Shown piece by piece: positions 1 through 7,500 of a stretch of 8,089 nucleotides of DNA. Each line of letters starts with the position of its first letter. Position 1 is the stretch's first letter. Made by a program: the position numbers and the translations under genes. The notes under the pieces were generated by a model. It saw only the letters and a list, made by a program, of their open reading frames with translations, did no database searches and was not told where the DNA came from. Source of the DNA: Actinomycetota bacterium (GTDB taxonomy: Bacteria; Actinomycetota; Acidimicrobiia; Acidimicrobiales; JAHWLA01); assembly GCA_019347595.1 (NCBI GenBank), contig JAHWLA010000125.1, forward strand, positions 1-8,089. The letters run 5' to 3'.

Positions 1-168
1 CTGAATGTTGCAGATCATCACCAGCGTCGGCAAGCTGGTGAACGGATCCAGGAACGCCGTGTCGGGCTGCGGCACAATCAACATGTCGCTCTCGGTGTTC
101 GCCTGCGAGCCGCGAATACTCGGCCGGTCACATCCCACGGCGTCGGCCAGCGCGACCGGGTCCCGGCG
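1..168 (-). pseudogene. glnA: Glutamine synthetase type I, internal fragment of the N-terminal domain, cut at both ends
   Basis: Read on the minus strand with codons at 166-168 down to 1-3, this gives 56 open codons that match the N-terminal beta-grasp region of type I glutamine synthetase, roughly residues 45-100 of about 450-470. Visible blocks are CDRPSIRG (family: FDGSSIRG), NTESDM (family: xxESDM), a PQPDTAFLDPF segment and TLVMICNI (family: TLxxICxI). The enzyme makes glutamine from glutamate, ammonia and ATP in the cytoplasm as a dodecamer. The Asp and Ser matching E. coli Asp50 and Ser53 are kept, but the residues between and beside them are unusual. The gene runs off the window at base 1 in its 3' direction. 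At its 5' end the frame enters the poly-G tract and becomes polyproline, so about 45-50 N-terminal residues and the start codon are missing. There is no room for them before the DUF5130 gene. Family assignment is fairly firm. Whether the gene is broken in the cell or only in this assembly cannot be told. Confidence 0.72.
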
Positions 169-240
169 GGGGCGGGGGGGGGGGGGGGGGGGGGCGGGGG
201 GGGGGGGGGGCGGGGGCGGGGGGGGGGGGGGGGGCGGCGG
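166..240. repeat. Poly-G low-complexity tract (likely artefact or junction)
   Basis: Almost every base from 166 to 240 is G on the plus strand, broken only by single C bases. Uninterrupted runs are 174-194 (21 G), 196-210 (15), 212-216 (5) and 218-234 (17). It would read as polyglycine on plus or polyproline on minus, and matches neither flanking protein family. It sits exactly where a glutamine synthetase fragment stops and just before the DUF5130 gene. Dark-cycle G calls in two-colour sequencing or a bad contig join would produce this. A real G-quadruplex-forming tract is possible but less likely. Confidence 0.85.
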
Positions 241-260
241 TTTCGGGGGAGGTGGCGCCA

Positions 261-656
261 GTGGCTCTTGGTAGGAAGCGTCGTGTGGAGGAGGCGGTGA
301 AGGTGGCGGAAGCCACCACCGGGCTCCAGTTCTGCGTCTACCTCGGTCCCGTGGAGGGCGACGACCCGCACGCGTTCGCCGAGTCGCTGTTCACCCGAGC
401 CGGGCTGACCGACCGGCCGGGCGTGCTGCTGCTGGTGGCGCCCAAGCGCCACTACGTGGAGATCGTGACGTCGCCTGCGGCTCGGGTGCGCGTTCCCGAC
501 GAGGCGTGCGAGGCGGCGGTGGCCCGCATGATCGAGGACTTCAAGGCGGGCCACATCGACCGCGGCATCGTGCACGGGCTGGAGACGCTGACGGAGGTGG
601 CCGGTGCCGGCACCGCGCCGGACGGCGGCGCCGACTTCCCCGACATCCTCGACTGA
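261..656 (+). CDS. DUF5130 / TPM-like domain protein
   Basis: A 131-residue protein that resembles the actinobacterial DUF5130 family, related to the TPM (TLP18.3/Psb32/MOLO-1) fold. No biochemical role is established for the actinobacterial members that I know of. Features fitting the family are an N-terminal helix ending in ATTGLQFCVYLG (about 18-29), the strand GVLLLVAP (54-61), RHYVEIVTSP (63-72) and a C-terminal helical part with FKAGHIDRGIVHGLETL (94-110). I see no signal peptide or membrane helix, so it is probably cytoplasmic. The GTG at 261 is chosen because GGGGGAGG at 245-252 ends 8 bases before it. A GTG at 252 is also in frame but overlaps that ribosome binding site. The frame stays open upstream into the poly-G tract, so an original N-terminal extension, which some relatives have, could have been lost there. 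It is convergent with the next gene, 12 bases away. Confidence 0.7.
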   Translation: MALGRKRRVEEAVKVAEATTGLQFCVYLGPVEGDDPHAFAESLFTRAGLTDRPGVLLLVAPKRHYVEIVTSPAARVRVPDEACEAAVARMIEDFKAGHIDRGIVHGLETLTEVAGAGTAPDGGADFPDILD

Positions 657-660
657 ACCA

Positions 661-679
661 CCCCGCGGTTAGCGCGGGG
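661..679. terminator. GC hairpin between convergent genes, possible two-way terminator
   Basis: Perfect 7-bp inverted repeat CCCCGCG (661-667) and CGCGGGG (673-679) around a 5-base loop (668-672). It lies 4 bases after the DUF5130 stop codon, and it includes the TAA stop (669-671) of the oxidase gene on the other strand in its loop. There is no U-rich tail in either direction, as is common for hairpins in G+C-rich actinobacteria, so termination is inferred from the stem and its place. Confidence 0.5.
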
Positions 680-2270
680 GGTCGAGGAGGACGCCGGGGT
701 TGAGGATGCCGTCGGGGTCGAGCGCCCTCTTGGCCGCCCGCAACGCGCCGGCGAACACATCCGGCCGCTGCCGGTCGTACCAGGGGCGGTGGTCGCGGCC
801 CACGGCGTGGTGGTGCGTGACCGTGCCGCCGTGGGCCAACAGCGCCTCGCTCGCCGCCGCCTTGATCTCGTCCCACATGGCGAGCTGCGAGCCGTGCCGC
901 GACGGCGCGACCACCGAGAAGTACGGCGCGGGCCCGTCGGGGTACACATGGGTGAACCGGCACGTGACCCAGCCGCCGCCGCAGATCGAGGCCAGCGCCT
1001 TCTCCACCGAGGCCGTCACGCCGGCGTGCAGGTCGGGGAACGCCGACCACGTGCACGCCGTCTCGAACGTCTCCACCACCATCCCCATGGCGACCAGCGC
1101 GTCGCGCGTGTACGGCGCCCGCACGAAGGCGTTGCGCCAGGCGCCCACCGACCCCTCCCGCGACGACTCGGACGACCGGCTGACGCCGTCGGGCACCGTG
1201 CCTTCGTGGTCCCGGCACAACTCGACGGCCCGGTCGATCCACGCGTCGACGGGGTGGTCGGCCGACTCGAACCCGAGCACCAGCAGCGCGCCCTCCACCG
1301 CGGTGCCCGCCAGCAGTGCCTCGCCGACATCGAGCAGTCGGCAGTTGGTGGGGAACAGGGCCGACTGCGACACCGCCCGCACGGCGGCCACGCCGTCGTC
1401 GTAACGGGCGAAGTGGACACCCGCGTAGGCCCGGAACGACGGCCGCGACTGCACCCGCATCCACGCCTCGGTGATGATGCCGAGCGTCCCCTCGGAGCCG
1501 AGCACGAGCCGGTCGGGCGACGGTCCCGCGCCCGACCCCGGCAGCCGGCGCGACTCCATCACCCCGGCGGGCGTCACAGTGCGGATCGACTCCACCAGGT
1601 CGTCGATGTGCGTGTAGACGCTGGCGTAGTGGCCGCCCGACCGGGTGGCCAGCCAACCCCCGAGCGTCGAGAACTCGAAGCTCTGCGGGAAGTGGCGCAA
1701 CGTGTAGCCGTGGGGCTTGAGCTGTTCCTCGAGCACCGGGCCCAGCGCCCCGCCCTGGATGCGCGCGGCCCGGCTCACAGGATCGACCTCGACCACCCGG
1801 TCGAGGCCTGTCAGGTCGATCGATACCGCGCCCGCGTACCCGTCGCCCACCTCGCACTCGACGCCGCCCACCACCGACGAGCCACCGCCGTAGGGGATAG
1901 CCGCCGCGCCCGCCGCGGCGCACCAGTCGAGCAGCGCCACCACCTCGGCCTCGGTGGTGGGGAAGGCGACCACGTCGGGCGGGTTGCGCAGCTCGCCGCG
2001 GAACCCGCGCACGATGTCACGGAACGACTTGCCGTAGGTGTGCCCCGCGCGGTCGTACGGCGCGGTCGAGCAGAACACGGCCAGGGAGTCGGGCGGCGTA
2101 ACGCGAGGCGCGGGCAGCGTCACCTCGTTGAGGGTCGCCGGGGGCGCCACCCGCACGTCGTCGAGGTGCAGCCGGGCGGCCACCGCGGCGGCCAGCTTCT
2201 CGGCCTGGTCCGGGGGAACCGCCTCGTCCTCCCAGCCCCATCCCCACCACGAGCGTCGGCGTTCACCCAT
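669..2270 (-). CDS. FAD-binding oxidase, alkyldihydroxyacetonephosphate synthase (AGPS) family
   Basis: A 533-residue flavoprotein of the vanillyl-alcohol-oxidase-like superfamily. Eukaryotic AGPS swaps the acyl chain of acyl-DHAP for a fatty alcohol in ether lipid synthesis; many bacterial relatives are known only as FAD-linked oxidases. The family opening SWWGWGWED is at 7-15. The FAD-binding half has PYGGGSSVVGG (127-137), HFPQSFEF followed by STLGGWLATRSGG (193-213), YTHIDDLV (219-226) and GSEGTLGIITEA (258-269). The C-terminal cap has FTHVYPDG (439-446), the triple histidine HHH at 486-488 that matches the active-site His cluster of AGPS, and GILNPG at 521-526. Length and motif order fit a complete enzyme. 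The ATG at 2270 is supported by the family opening just after it. It has no Shine-Dalgarno sequence but has a TANNNT box 8 bases upstream, suggesting a leaderless transcript. The same frame stays open far upstream, but that part has no resemblance to the family. The real substrate is not predictable from sequence. Confidence 0.88.
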   Translation of the reverse strand: MGERRRSWWGWGWEDEAVPPDQAEKLAAAVAARLHLDDVRVAPPATLNEVTLPAPRVTPPDSLAVFCSTAPYDRAGHTYGKSFRDIVRGFRGELRNPPDVVAFPTTEAEVVALLDWCAAAGAAAIPYGGGSSVVGGVECEVGDGYAGAVSIDLTGLDRVVEVDPVSRAARIQGGALGPVLEEQLKPHGYTLRHFPQSFEFSTLGGWLATRSGGHYASVYTHIDDLVESIRTVTPAGVMESRRLPGSGAGPSPDRLVLGSEGTLGIITEAWMRVQSRPSFRAYAGVHFARYDDGVAAVRAVSQSALFPTNCRLLDVGEALLAGTAVEGALLVLGFESADHPVDAWIDRAVELCRDHEGTVPDGVSRSSESSREGSVGAWRNAFVRAPYTRDALVAMGMVVETFETACTWSAFPDLHAGVTASVEKALASICGGGWVTCRFTHVYPDGPAPYFSVVAPSRHGSQLAMWDEIKAAASEALLAHGGTVTHHHAVGRDHRPWYDRQRPDVFAGALRAAKRALDPDGILNPGVLLDPPR

Positions 2271-2278
2271 GCGCGGGG

Positions 2279-2284
2279 AGGCTA
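2279..2284 (-). promoter_or_regulatory. Possible -10 box (TAGCCT) of a leaderless promoter for the AGPS-family gene
   Basis: On the minus strand TAGCCT fits the TANNNT pattern of actinobacterial sigma-70 -10 elements. Its last base is followed by 8 bases and then the ATG at 2270, so transcription could begin at or next to the A of the start codon. No Shine-Dalgarno sequence precedes the ATG, which agrees with leaderless translation. I see no good -35 element. Three of its bases also belong to the ribosome binding site proposed for the small plus-strand gene. Confidence 0.35.
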
Positions 2285-2286
2285 CC

Positions 2287-2505
2287 GTGGCCCTCACCAC
2301 GGAGCATCGCCGCGATGTCGCGCTGCTCATCCCCTCGTGGTCGGCGGTGCAGGACTGGAAAGACCCGGATGCACCTCTGCGTGCACCAGCGACCGCCGGC
2401 CGCCGCGCCCGGGTGTGGCTGTGCAGGGACGGGCGCTTCTTCTCCAGCTCTCGCATCTTGGTGGCGGGCCGGCACAACGACTTGGTGGCCGACGGCGTTG
2501 TCTGA
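2287..2505 (+). CDS. Small hypothetical protein (72 residues)
   Basis: I do not recognise this protein. It starts at GTG 2287, with GGGGAGG at 2275-2281 as ribosome binding site and a 5-base spacer, and ends at TGA 2503-2505. Most codons end in G or C, as in the surrounding real genes, which is the main reason to think it is coded. The N-terminal part has a short hydrophobic stretch (DVALLIPSW, 10-18) too short to be a membrane helix. An Ala/Arg/Pro-rich middle follows, then a more ordered-looking tail (ARVWLCRDGRFFSSSRILVA, about 42-61) with a single Cys. It lies on the opposite strand between the oxidase and the patatin gene, 16 bases from the oxidase start. An ATG at 2269 is also in frame, but it overlaps the oxidase start codon. 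It could be non-coding leader sequence of the oxidase gene. Confidence 0.4.
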   Translation: MALTTEHRRDVALLIPSWSAVQDWKDPDAPLRAPATAGRRARVWLCRDGRFFSSSRILVAGRHNDLVADGVV

Positions 2506-2507
2506 AC

Positions 2508-2524
2508 GGCCGCGGTCGGCGGCC
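2508..2524. terminator. GC hairpin between convergent genes, possible two-way terminator
   Basis: Perfect 6-bp inverted repeat GGCCGC (2508-2513) and GCGGCC (2519-2524) around a 5-base loop. It starts 2 bases after the stop of the small plus-strand gene and ends directly against the TAA (2527-2525) of the patatin gene on the minus strand. There is no U tract. Its place between two gene ends makes a shared terminator plausible, but a stem this short is also expected by chance in such G+C-rich DNA. Confidence 0.35.
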
Positions 2525-3541
2525 TTAACCGGGAGCGCCTCGCAACAGCGCCACCGCCGCCGCGTTGCGCGGGTCGTCGAGCCACTGCCTGGTCGACCGG
2601 GCTGCCGTGCGCAGCACCTCGGGCCGCCGCGCCATGTCCATGGCGTTGACGCCCATCACCGAGATGTCGGCGCGGGTCGGTTGGAACGCCAGGACGGGCG
2701 TTCCCGCACGCGTCAGCCGTCGGCCTTCCCGATCGACCTCCAGCCGCGCCCACTGGCGCAGCGGCGTCACCGCCCCGGCCACGATCGGTCCTGCCCGCGA
2801 CATCGGCGACGAGATCACGACCAGGTCGAGCCCGCGCCCCGCGAGCAGGTCGGCGTTGGTGGGGGAATGCGCGCCGCCGTCGATGTAGCGCTCGCCGTCG
2901 ATGGTGACCGGCTCGAAGAAGCCGGGGATGGCACACGACGCGGCCACGGCGTCGGCGACGACGGCGACCGGCGCGCCGTCCCGCCCGAACACCGTGCGCT
3001 CGCCCGTCGACAAGCGCACGGCGACCACCCACAGGGGGTCGGCGGGCCACCCCGACGGGAACAGCGACACGAGCCCGGCGGAGATCACGTCGGTCGGCAC
3101 TGTCCCGGCCGGGAAGAACGCTGTCGCCAACAGGCCGAGCCGGGCTTCCCACGGTCGTGTGGCGGCGCGCACCAGGATGCCCGGCGACGTCACCTGCGGA
3201 CGCCGCGAGAACGGACGGACGCGGCGCAATGGGAGCGTCGTGCGCGCCGCCGCGTCCCGCCGGGCATGTGCCTGCACACGCAGACCCTCGGCCGACAGGC
3301 GACCACCGACGACGTCGGCCCGGAGGTCCGAGGCGGGAAGGCCGGCGCGCAGCATGGCACCGGTTCCCGACCCGGCCGACGTGCCCACGATGACCTCGGC
3401 GTGCCGCGGGTCCCAGCCGGTGTGCTCGGCGAGTTCGCTCAGCACGCCCGCGTGGAAGGCCGACCCCACCACGCCGCCTGCGCCGAGCACCAAGCCGATC
3501 CGCGCCACCAGCCATGCGTACCACCTGGAAGGGTCGCGCAC
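2525..3541 (-). CDS. Patatin-like phospholipase family protein
   Basis: A 338-residue serine acyl hydrolase of the patatin family (Ser-Asp dyad), expected to cleave acyl chains from phospholipids or other lipid esters. The glycine-rich oxyanion segment GAGGVVG is at 20-26, the nucleophile elbow GTSAG at 53-57 with Ser55, and the catalytic Asp is D221 in the DGG motif (221-223), followed by HSPTNADLL (225-233). All key residues are present, so it should be active. I see no signal peptide or clear membrane helix. The GTG at 3541 is the longest sensible start but has a G-rich stretch too close to it (about 2 bases). A GTG at 3508 would begin the protein at VARIGLVLGAGG, which is nearer the usual family start, and may be the true one. 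It shares strand with the AGPS-family oxidase 254 bases downstream and is divergent from the MscS gene, with 32 bases between starts. Confidence 0.88.
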   Translation of the reverse strand: MRDPSRWYAWLVARIGLVLGAGGVVGSAFHAGVLSELAEHTGWDPRHAEVIVGTSAGSGTGAMLRAGLPASDLRADVVGGRLSAEGLRVQAHARRDAAARTTLPLRRVRPFSRRPQVTSPGILVRAATRPWEARLGLLATAFFPAGTVPTDVISAGLVSLFPSGWPADPLWVVAVRLSTGERTVFGRDGAPVAVVADAVAASCAIPGFFEPVTIDGERYIDGGAHSPTNADLLAGRGLDLVVISSPMSRAGPIVAGAVTPLRQWARLEVDREGRRLTRAGTPVLAFQPTRADISVMGVNAMDMARRPEVLRTAARSTRQWLDDPRNAAAVALLRGAPG

Positions 3542-3573
3542 GGCCCCCCTGCCGATGACCGAGACTGAGGGCC

Positions 3574-4500
3574 ATGGAGCACAGCTACATCTACGAGCTG
3601 CTGCGCAAGCTCGGTCTCAGCGAGTTCGGCGCCACCACGGGTGAGTTCTTGCTCGTGCGACCGTTGAAGATCCTGGTGATCGTGGTGGCCGCCATCCTGG
3701 CCTCCCGCATCGGAGGACGGGCAGTGCGCCGTTTCGTCCGCAGCGTGCATGCCCGCGCGCCGCTGCTGGCGGGGTCGTCGCTCCGGGCGGAGCAGCGGAC
3801 GACAACGGTGGGTGACGCGCTGGCCGGGATGCTGAAGGTCATGGTGTGGGCCGTCGCCGCACTGCTCTTGCTCGACCAGCTCGGCGTGAACCTGGCGCCT
3901 CTGATCGCGGGCGCCGGCATCGCGGGCATCGCCCTCGGCTTCGGCGCCCAGAGCCTGGTGAAGGACTTCCTCTCCGGCCTCTTCATCCTCCTGGAGGACC
4001 AGTACGGCGTCGGCGACATCGTCGACCTCGGCGACAAGGCGCAAGGCGTGGTGGAGGACGTGAACCTCCGTGTGTCGCGCGTGCGGGCCGTCGACGGCGC
4101 CGTGTGGTTCGTCCCCAACGGGGAGATCCGCAAGGTCGGCAACTCGTCCATGGAGTGGAGCAGGGCGCTGCTCGACGTGGTCGTCCCCTACGACAGCGAC
4201 ACGACAGTGGTGACGGCAGCGATCCACGACGTGGCGGTCACCATGGCGCAGGAGGACGCGTGGCAGGCGGCCATCCTCGAACCGCCGGAGCTGTGGGGCG
4301 TGGAGGCGATGGGGCCGGAGGGCATGACGGTCCGCCTGGTGGTGAAGACGGCGCCGCGCCAGCAGTTCCCGGTGGCGCGCGAGCTGCGGGCCCGCATCAA
4401 CGCCCGGCTCCGCGACGAGGGGGTCCGGGTGCCCGCCCACGCCGTGCGGGTCACGGCGGGGCAGCTCGACCAGGTGGCACCGCCCGGCGAACGGTCCTGA
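3574..4500 (+). CDS. Small-conductance mechanosensitive channel, MscS family
   Basis: A 308-residue inner-membrane channel that opens under membrane tension and lets solutes out on hypo-osmotic shock. Predicted membrane helices are at about 26-44, 87-105 and 107-140. The third is the pore helix, with the Gly/Ala-rich packing pattern AGAGIAGIALGFGAQSLVKDF (112-132) typical of MscS TM3. The beta domain follows with QYGVGDIVDLG (143-153), a VxxxVxxxNLRVSRVR-like stretch (159-171) and FVPNGEI (179-185). The C-terminal alpha/beta domain reaches to about 294. Length and domain order fit the standard three-helix MscS type. The ATG at 3574 has GAGGG only 2 bases upstream, which is tight, but no other start fits before the first helix. 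The gene is divergent from the patatin gene. The AddB-like gene 59 bases downstream seems to have its own promoter. Confidence 0.93.
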   Translation: MEHSYIYELLRKLGLSEFGATTGEFLLVRPLKILVIVVAAILASRIGGRAVRRFVRSVHARAPLLAGSSLRAEQRTTTVGDALAGMLKVMVWAVAALLLLDQLGVNLAPLIAGAGIAGIALGFGAQSLVKDFLSGLFILLEDQYGVGDIVDLGDKAQGVVEDVNLRVSRVRAVDGAVWFVPNGEIRKVGNSSMEWSRALLDVVVPYDSDTTVVTAAIHDVAVTMAQEDAWQAAILEPPELWGVEAMGPEGMTVRLVVKTAPRQQFPVARELRARINARLRDEGVRVPAHAVRVTAGQLDQVAPPGERS

Positions 4501-4524
4501 CCAGCTACTTCGCCGACGTACCGC

Positions 4525-4551
4525 TTGATTGTCACACCCCCGGCGTACCCT
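4525..4551 (+). promoter_or_regulatory. Possible promoter of the AddB-like gene, leaderless type
   Basis: TACCCT at 4546-4551 fits the TANNNT -10 pattern and is followed by exactly 8 bases before the ATG at 4560. TTGATT at 4525-4530 matches four of six bases of a TTGACA -35 box, with a short 15-base spacer. No Shine-Dalgarno sequence precedes the ATG, so a transcript starting at or beside the ATG would explain translation. The arrangement is the same as that upstream of the AGPS-family gene. Confidence 0.42.
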
Positions 4552-4559
4552 CGTCCCAC

Positions 4560-7500
4560 ATGACCGAAGGAGCGGGGGCAACGGCACGGTGGGTGCCGGT
4601 GGGCCGGCCGGCGAGCCGGGCGCTGGCCGACGCCGTCACCCGCGCCAAGGGCGGCGACCCGCTCACCCCGGTCACGGTGGCGGTCCCGTCGGTGTACGCC
4701 GGCCTCGGCCTGCGGCGGGTGCTGACCGCGGTGCTCTCCGGCCTGCTCAATGTGCGCTTCCTCGTGCCCGCCCGTGTGGCCGAGCTGCTCGGCGCCCCTC
4801 GCCTGGCCGCCGCGGGCCGGCACCCGCTCACCCGGGCGCTTCGGGCCGAGGCCGTACGTTCCGCATTGGCGGCCGATCCCGGGCCGTTCGGCGATGTGGC
4901 GGTGCACCCGGCGACGGTGCGCAGCGTCGAGCGCGCCTTCACCGAGCTGCGCCGAGCGGGCCCGGCGGCGGCGGCCGGCATGGCGCGAGGCGACGAACGG
5001 TCGCGCCACCTGGCCCGGGTGGTGGCGACGGTGCGGGCGGCCACGGCTGACTGCTACGACGAGCACGACCTGTTCATCGCCGCGGCCGAGACCGTGCGGC
5101 GGGACCGCACGGCGCTCGACGAGGTGGGCCACGTCGTCCTCCACCTGCCGCGCCGGGTGGGCGCCGCCGACGCGACGTTGTTCGGCGAGCTGGCGGCCGC
5201 AGGCGGGCTCACCGTGCTGCTGGGGTGGACGGGCGACGCCACGGCCGACGAGCCGTCGAGACGGGTGGCCGATCGCCTCGGCGCCCCGCCGCCACCGGCT
5301 GACGGCCCGCGGGCGCTGCCGCTGACGGCCACCGCTGAGCGGATCGTGGTAGCGCCCGACCCCGACGTCGAGGTGCGGACGGTGGTCCGCGCTGTCGCCG
5401 ACCGGATGGCGGCGGGCCACCCCCTCGATCGCATGGCGGTCGTCTACCGCTCGGCGCGGCCGTACGGGCTATTGGTGCACGAGCACCTGGCGGCGGCGGG
5501 GATCCCGCACAGCGGCCCGGCCGTTCGCACGCTGGCGCAGACGGCGGCGGGGCGCGTCCTGCTGGGCCTGCTCCGGCTGCCCGCCGAGCGCTTCTCGCGT
5601 CGCGCCGTCGTGGGCTGGCTCGACAGCGGGCCGATCCTGGAGACGCCCGCCGGCGATCGGGCGCCCGCGCCGCGGTGGGACGCGCTGTCGCGAGCCGTGG
5701 GGATCATGGCGGGCGACGCCGCGTGGCACGACGCCCTGGTGCGACACGGTCGCAACCTGGCCCATCGGCTCCAAGCGCTCGAGGACGAAGGCGAGGGCGA
5801 CGACGGGCAGGCTCGCGGCCTGCGGGCCGAGCTCGACCACGTGGCGCGCCTCGACGCCTTCGTCGGTGAGCTCATCGCCAACGCCACGCCTCCCGTGCGG
5901 CTGTCGTGGACGGCGTGCGCCGAGTGGGGGCGAACGATGCTGGCCCGCTATCTGGGAGGCGACGCCCGCCGGGGTGCCTGGCCCGACGAGGAGTTGGAAG
6001 CGGCGCGCGCCGTGGAATCGGCGCTCGACGGGTTGTGCGCCCTCGACGCCATCTCCACCCCGGGCGACGCTGCCGCCTTCGCCACCGTGCTGGAGGAGCA
6101 ACTGCGAGCGCCGTTCGGCCGACAAGGGCGCTTCGGCGACGGCGTGTTCGTGGGCCGGGTGGCCGATGCCGCCTGCCTCGATCTCGACACGGTGTTCGTG
6201 CTCGGCATGGCGGAAGGCGCCTTTCCCGAGCGGCACCGGCCCGACCCGCTCCTCGCCGCCTCGCCCGATCGCGATCCCTCGTATCGCCGCGCCGAGGAGC
6301 GCCGCGACTTCCTGTGGGTGGCGTCGACCGCGCCCGAACGGGTGCTGTCGTATCCGGCCGCCGACCAACGGGGCCAACGCGAGCGGCTGCCGTCCCGCTG
6401 GCTGCTCGACGCCGCCTCGGCGCTCGCCGAGCGCCGCCTCTACACCGACGACCTTGCCACCCACCCGCGGGCGCCCTGGCTCGACCGGGTGGCGTCGTTT
6501 CCCTCGCTGCTGACACACGGCGGCGTCGCCGCCGCGGGGTCGGCCCAGGAGGTACGGCTGGCCGCGTTGCTGGCCTGGACCGCGGCCGGCGGCCGGCCCC
6601 GCGAGCACCCGCTGCTTTCGACCGAGCCTCGGCTGGCGCTGGGCTTGGAGGCCATTGCGGCCCGTCGTTCGCACCGGCTCTCGCGCTGGACGGGGCTGGT
6701 CGGGCCCCTCGCAGGCGAGGCGGGCGTGTTCGAGGATGTGCAATCGCCCACCGGCGTGCAGACGTGGGCGACCTGCCCCCGGCGCTTCCTCTTCGAGCGG
6801 GTGTTGCGGGTGGCCGAGACGCTTCGTCCCGAGGACGAGCTCCAGATGTCGGCCGTCGACCGGGGCAACCTCATCCACGCCGCGCTCGAGCGCTTCCTCG
6901 ACGCGGTGCCTGCGCGTACGTCGCCCACGCAGCCGTGGACGGCGGAGGAGCGGGCGCAGCTCGACGCCGTCGTCGACGACCTCTTCGCCGACGCCGAGCG
7001 CCGCGGGACCACCGGTCGCCCCGTGCTGTGGCGGGGGCAGCGCCGCGCCATTCGCCGCGACGTGCTCGGGCTGCTCGACCGCGACGAGGAGATGCGCGCC
7101 GAGCTCGGCGTGGTGCCGGTGGCGGGCGAGCTGTCGTTCGGGCTCGATGCCGACGGGCTCCCGCCGGTCGAGGTGGTCACGCCCAGCGGGCGCAAGGTCT
7201 CGTTCCGCGGCCGCATCGACCGCGTCGACGTGGCCCCCGACGCCACGCGGATGGTGGTGTTCGACTACAAGTCGGGCAGCGATATCGCCTACCGGGCGCT
7301 GGGCGCCGACCCCGTGAAAGGCGGGCGGCTGCTCCAGCTTCCCGTCTACGCCCTGGCGGCGCGCCTTCGCTACGGCGATATCCCGACCGAAGCCGCGTAC
7401 TGGTTCGTCGGGGAGAAGGCGGGCTACCGCCGCATCCCCGTGGCGCTCGACGAGCGCACCACTCGACGGCTCCACGAGGTGTTGGAGGCCGTCGGGGAAG

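Noticed and set aside
166..240. Poly-G tract as a functional G-quadruplex or a coding polyglycine/polyproline repeat
   Set aside because: The length and purity of the runs, and the broken glnA beside them, are better explained by a sequencing or assembly fault. The idea is kept open only pending raw reads.
5..274. Plus-strand reading frame of 89 codons ending in polyglycine
   Set aside because: It is antisense to the recognisable glutamine synthetase fragment, and its C-terminal half is only the poly-G tract. It has no family resemblance or ribosome binding site.
789..2528. 579-codon plus-strand reading frame
   Set aside because: It is antisense to the AGPS-family oxidase and rich in Arg, His and Gly, a typical shadow in G+C-rich DNA.
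2271..3575. Upstream extension of the AGPS-family frame to a 968-residue protein
   Set aside because: The frame is open because stop codons are rare in this composition. The extension overlaps the well-supported patatin gene in another frame on the same strand and shows no domain; the family start lies just after the ATG at 2270.
3846..4559. Upstream extension of the AddB-like frame into the MscS gene
   Set aside because: It overlaps the MscS gene on the same strand in another frame, is Arg/Gly-rich and adds no P-loop or other motif. The ATG at 4560 has a promoter-like box in front of it.
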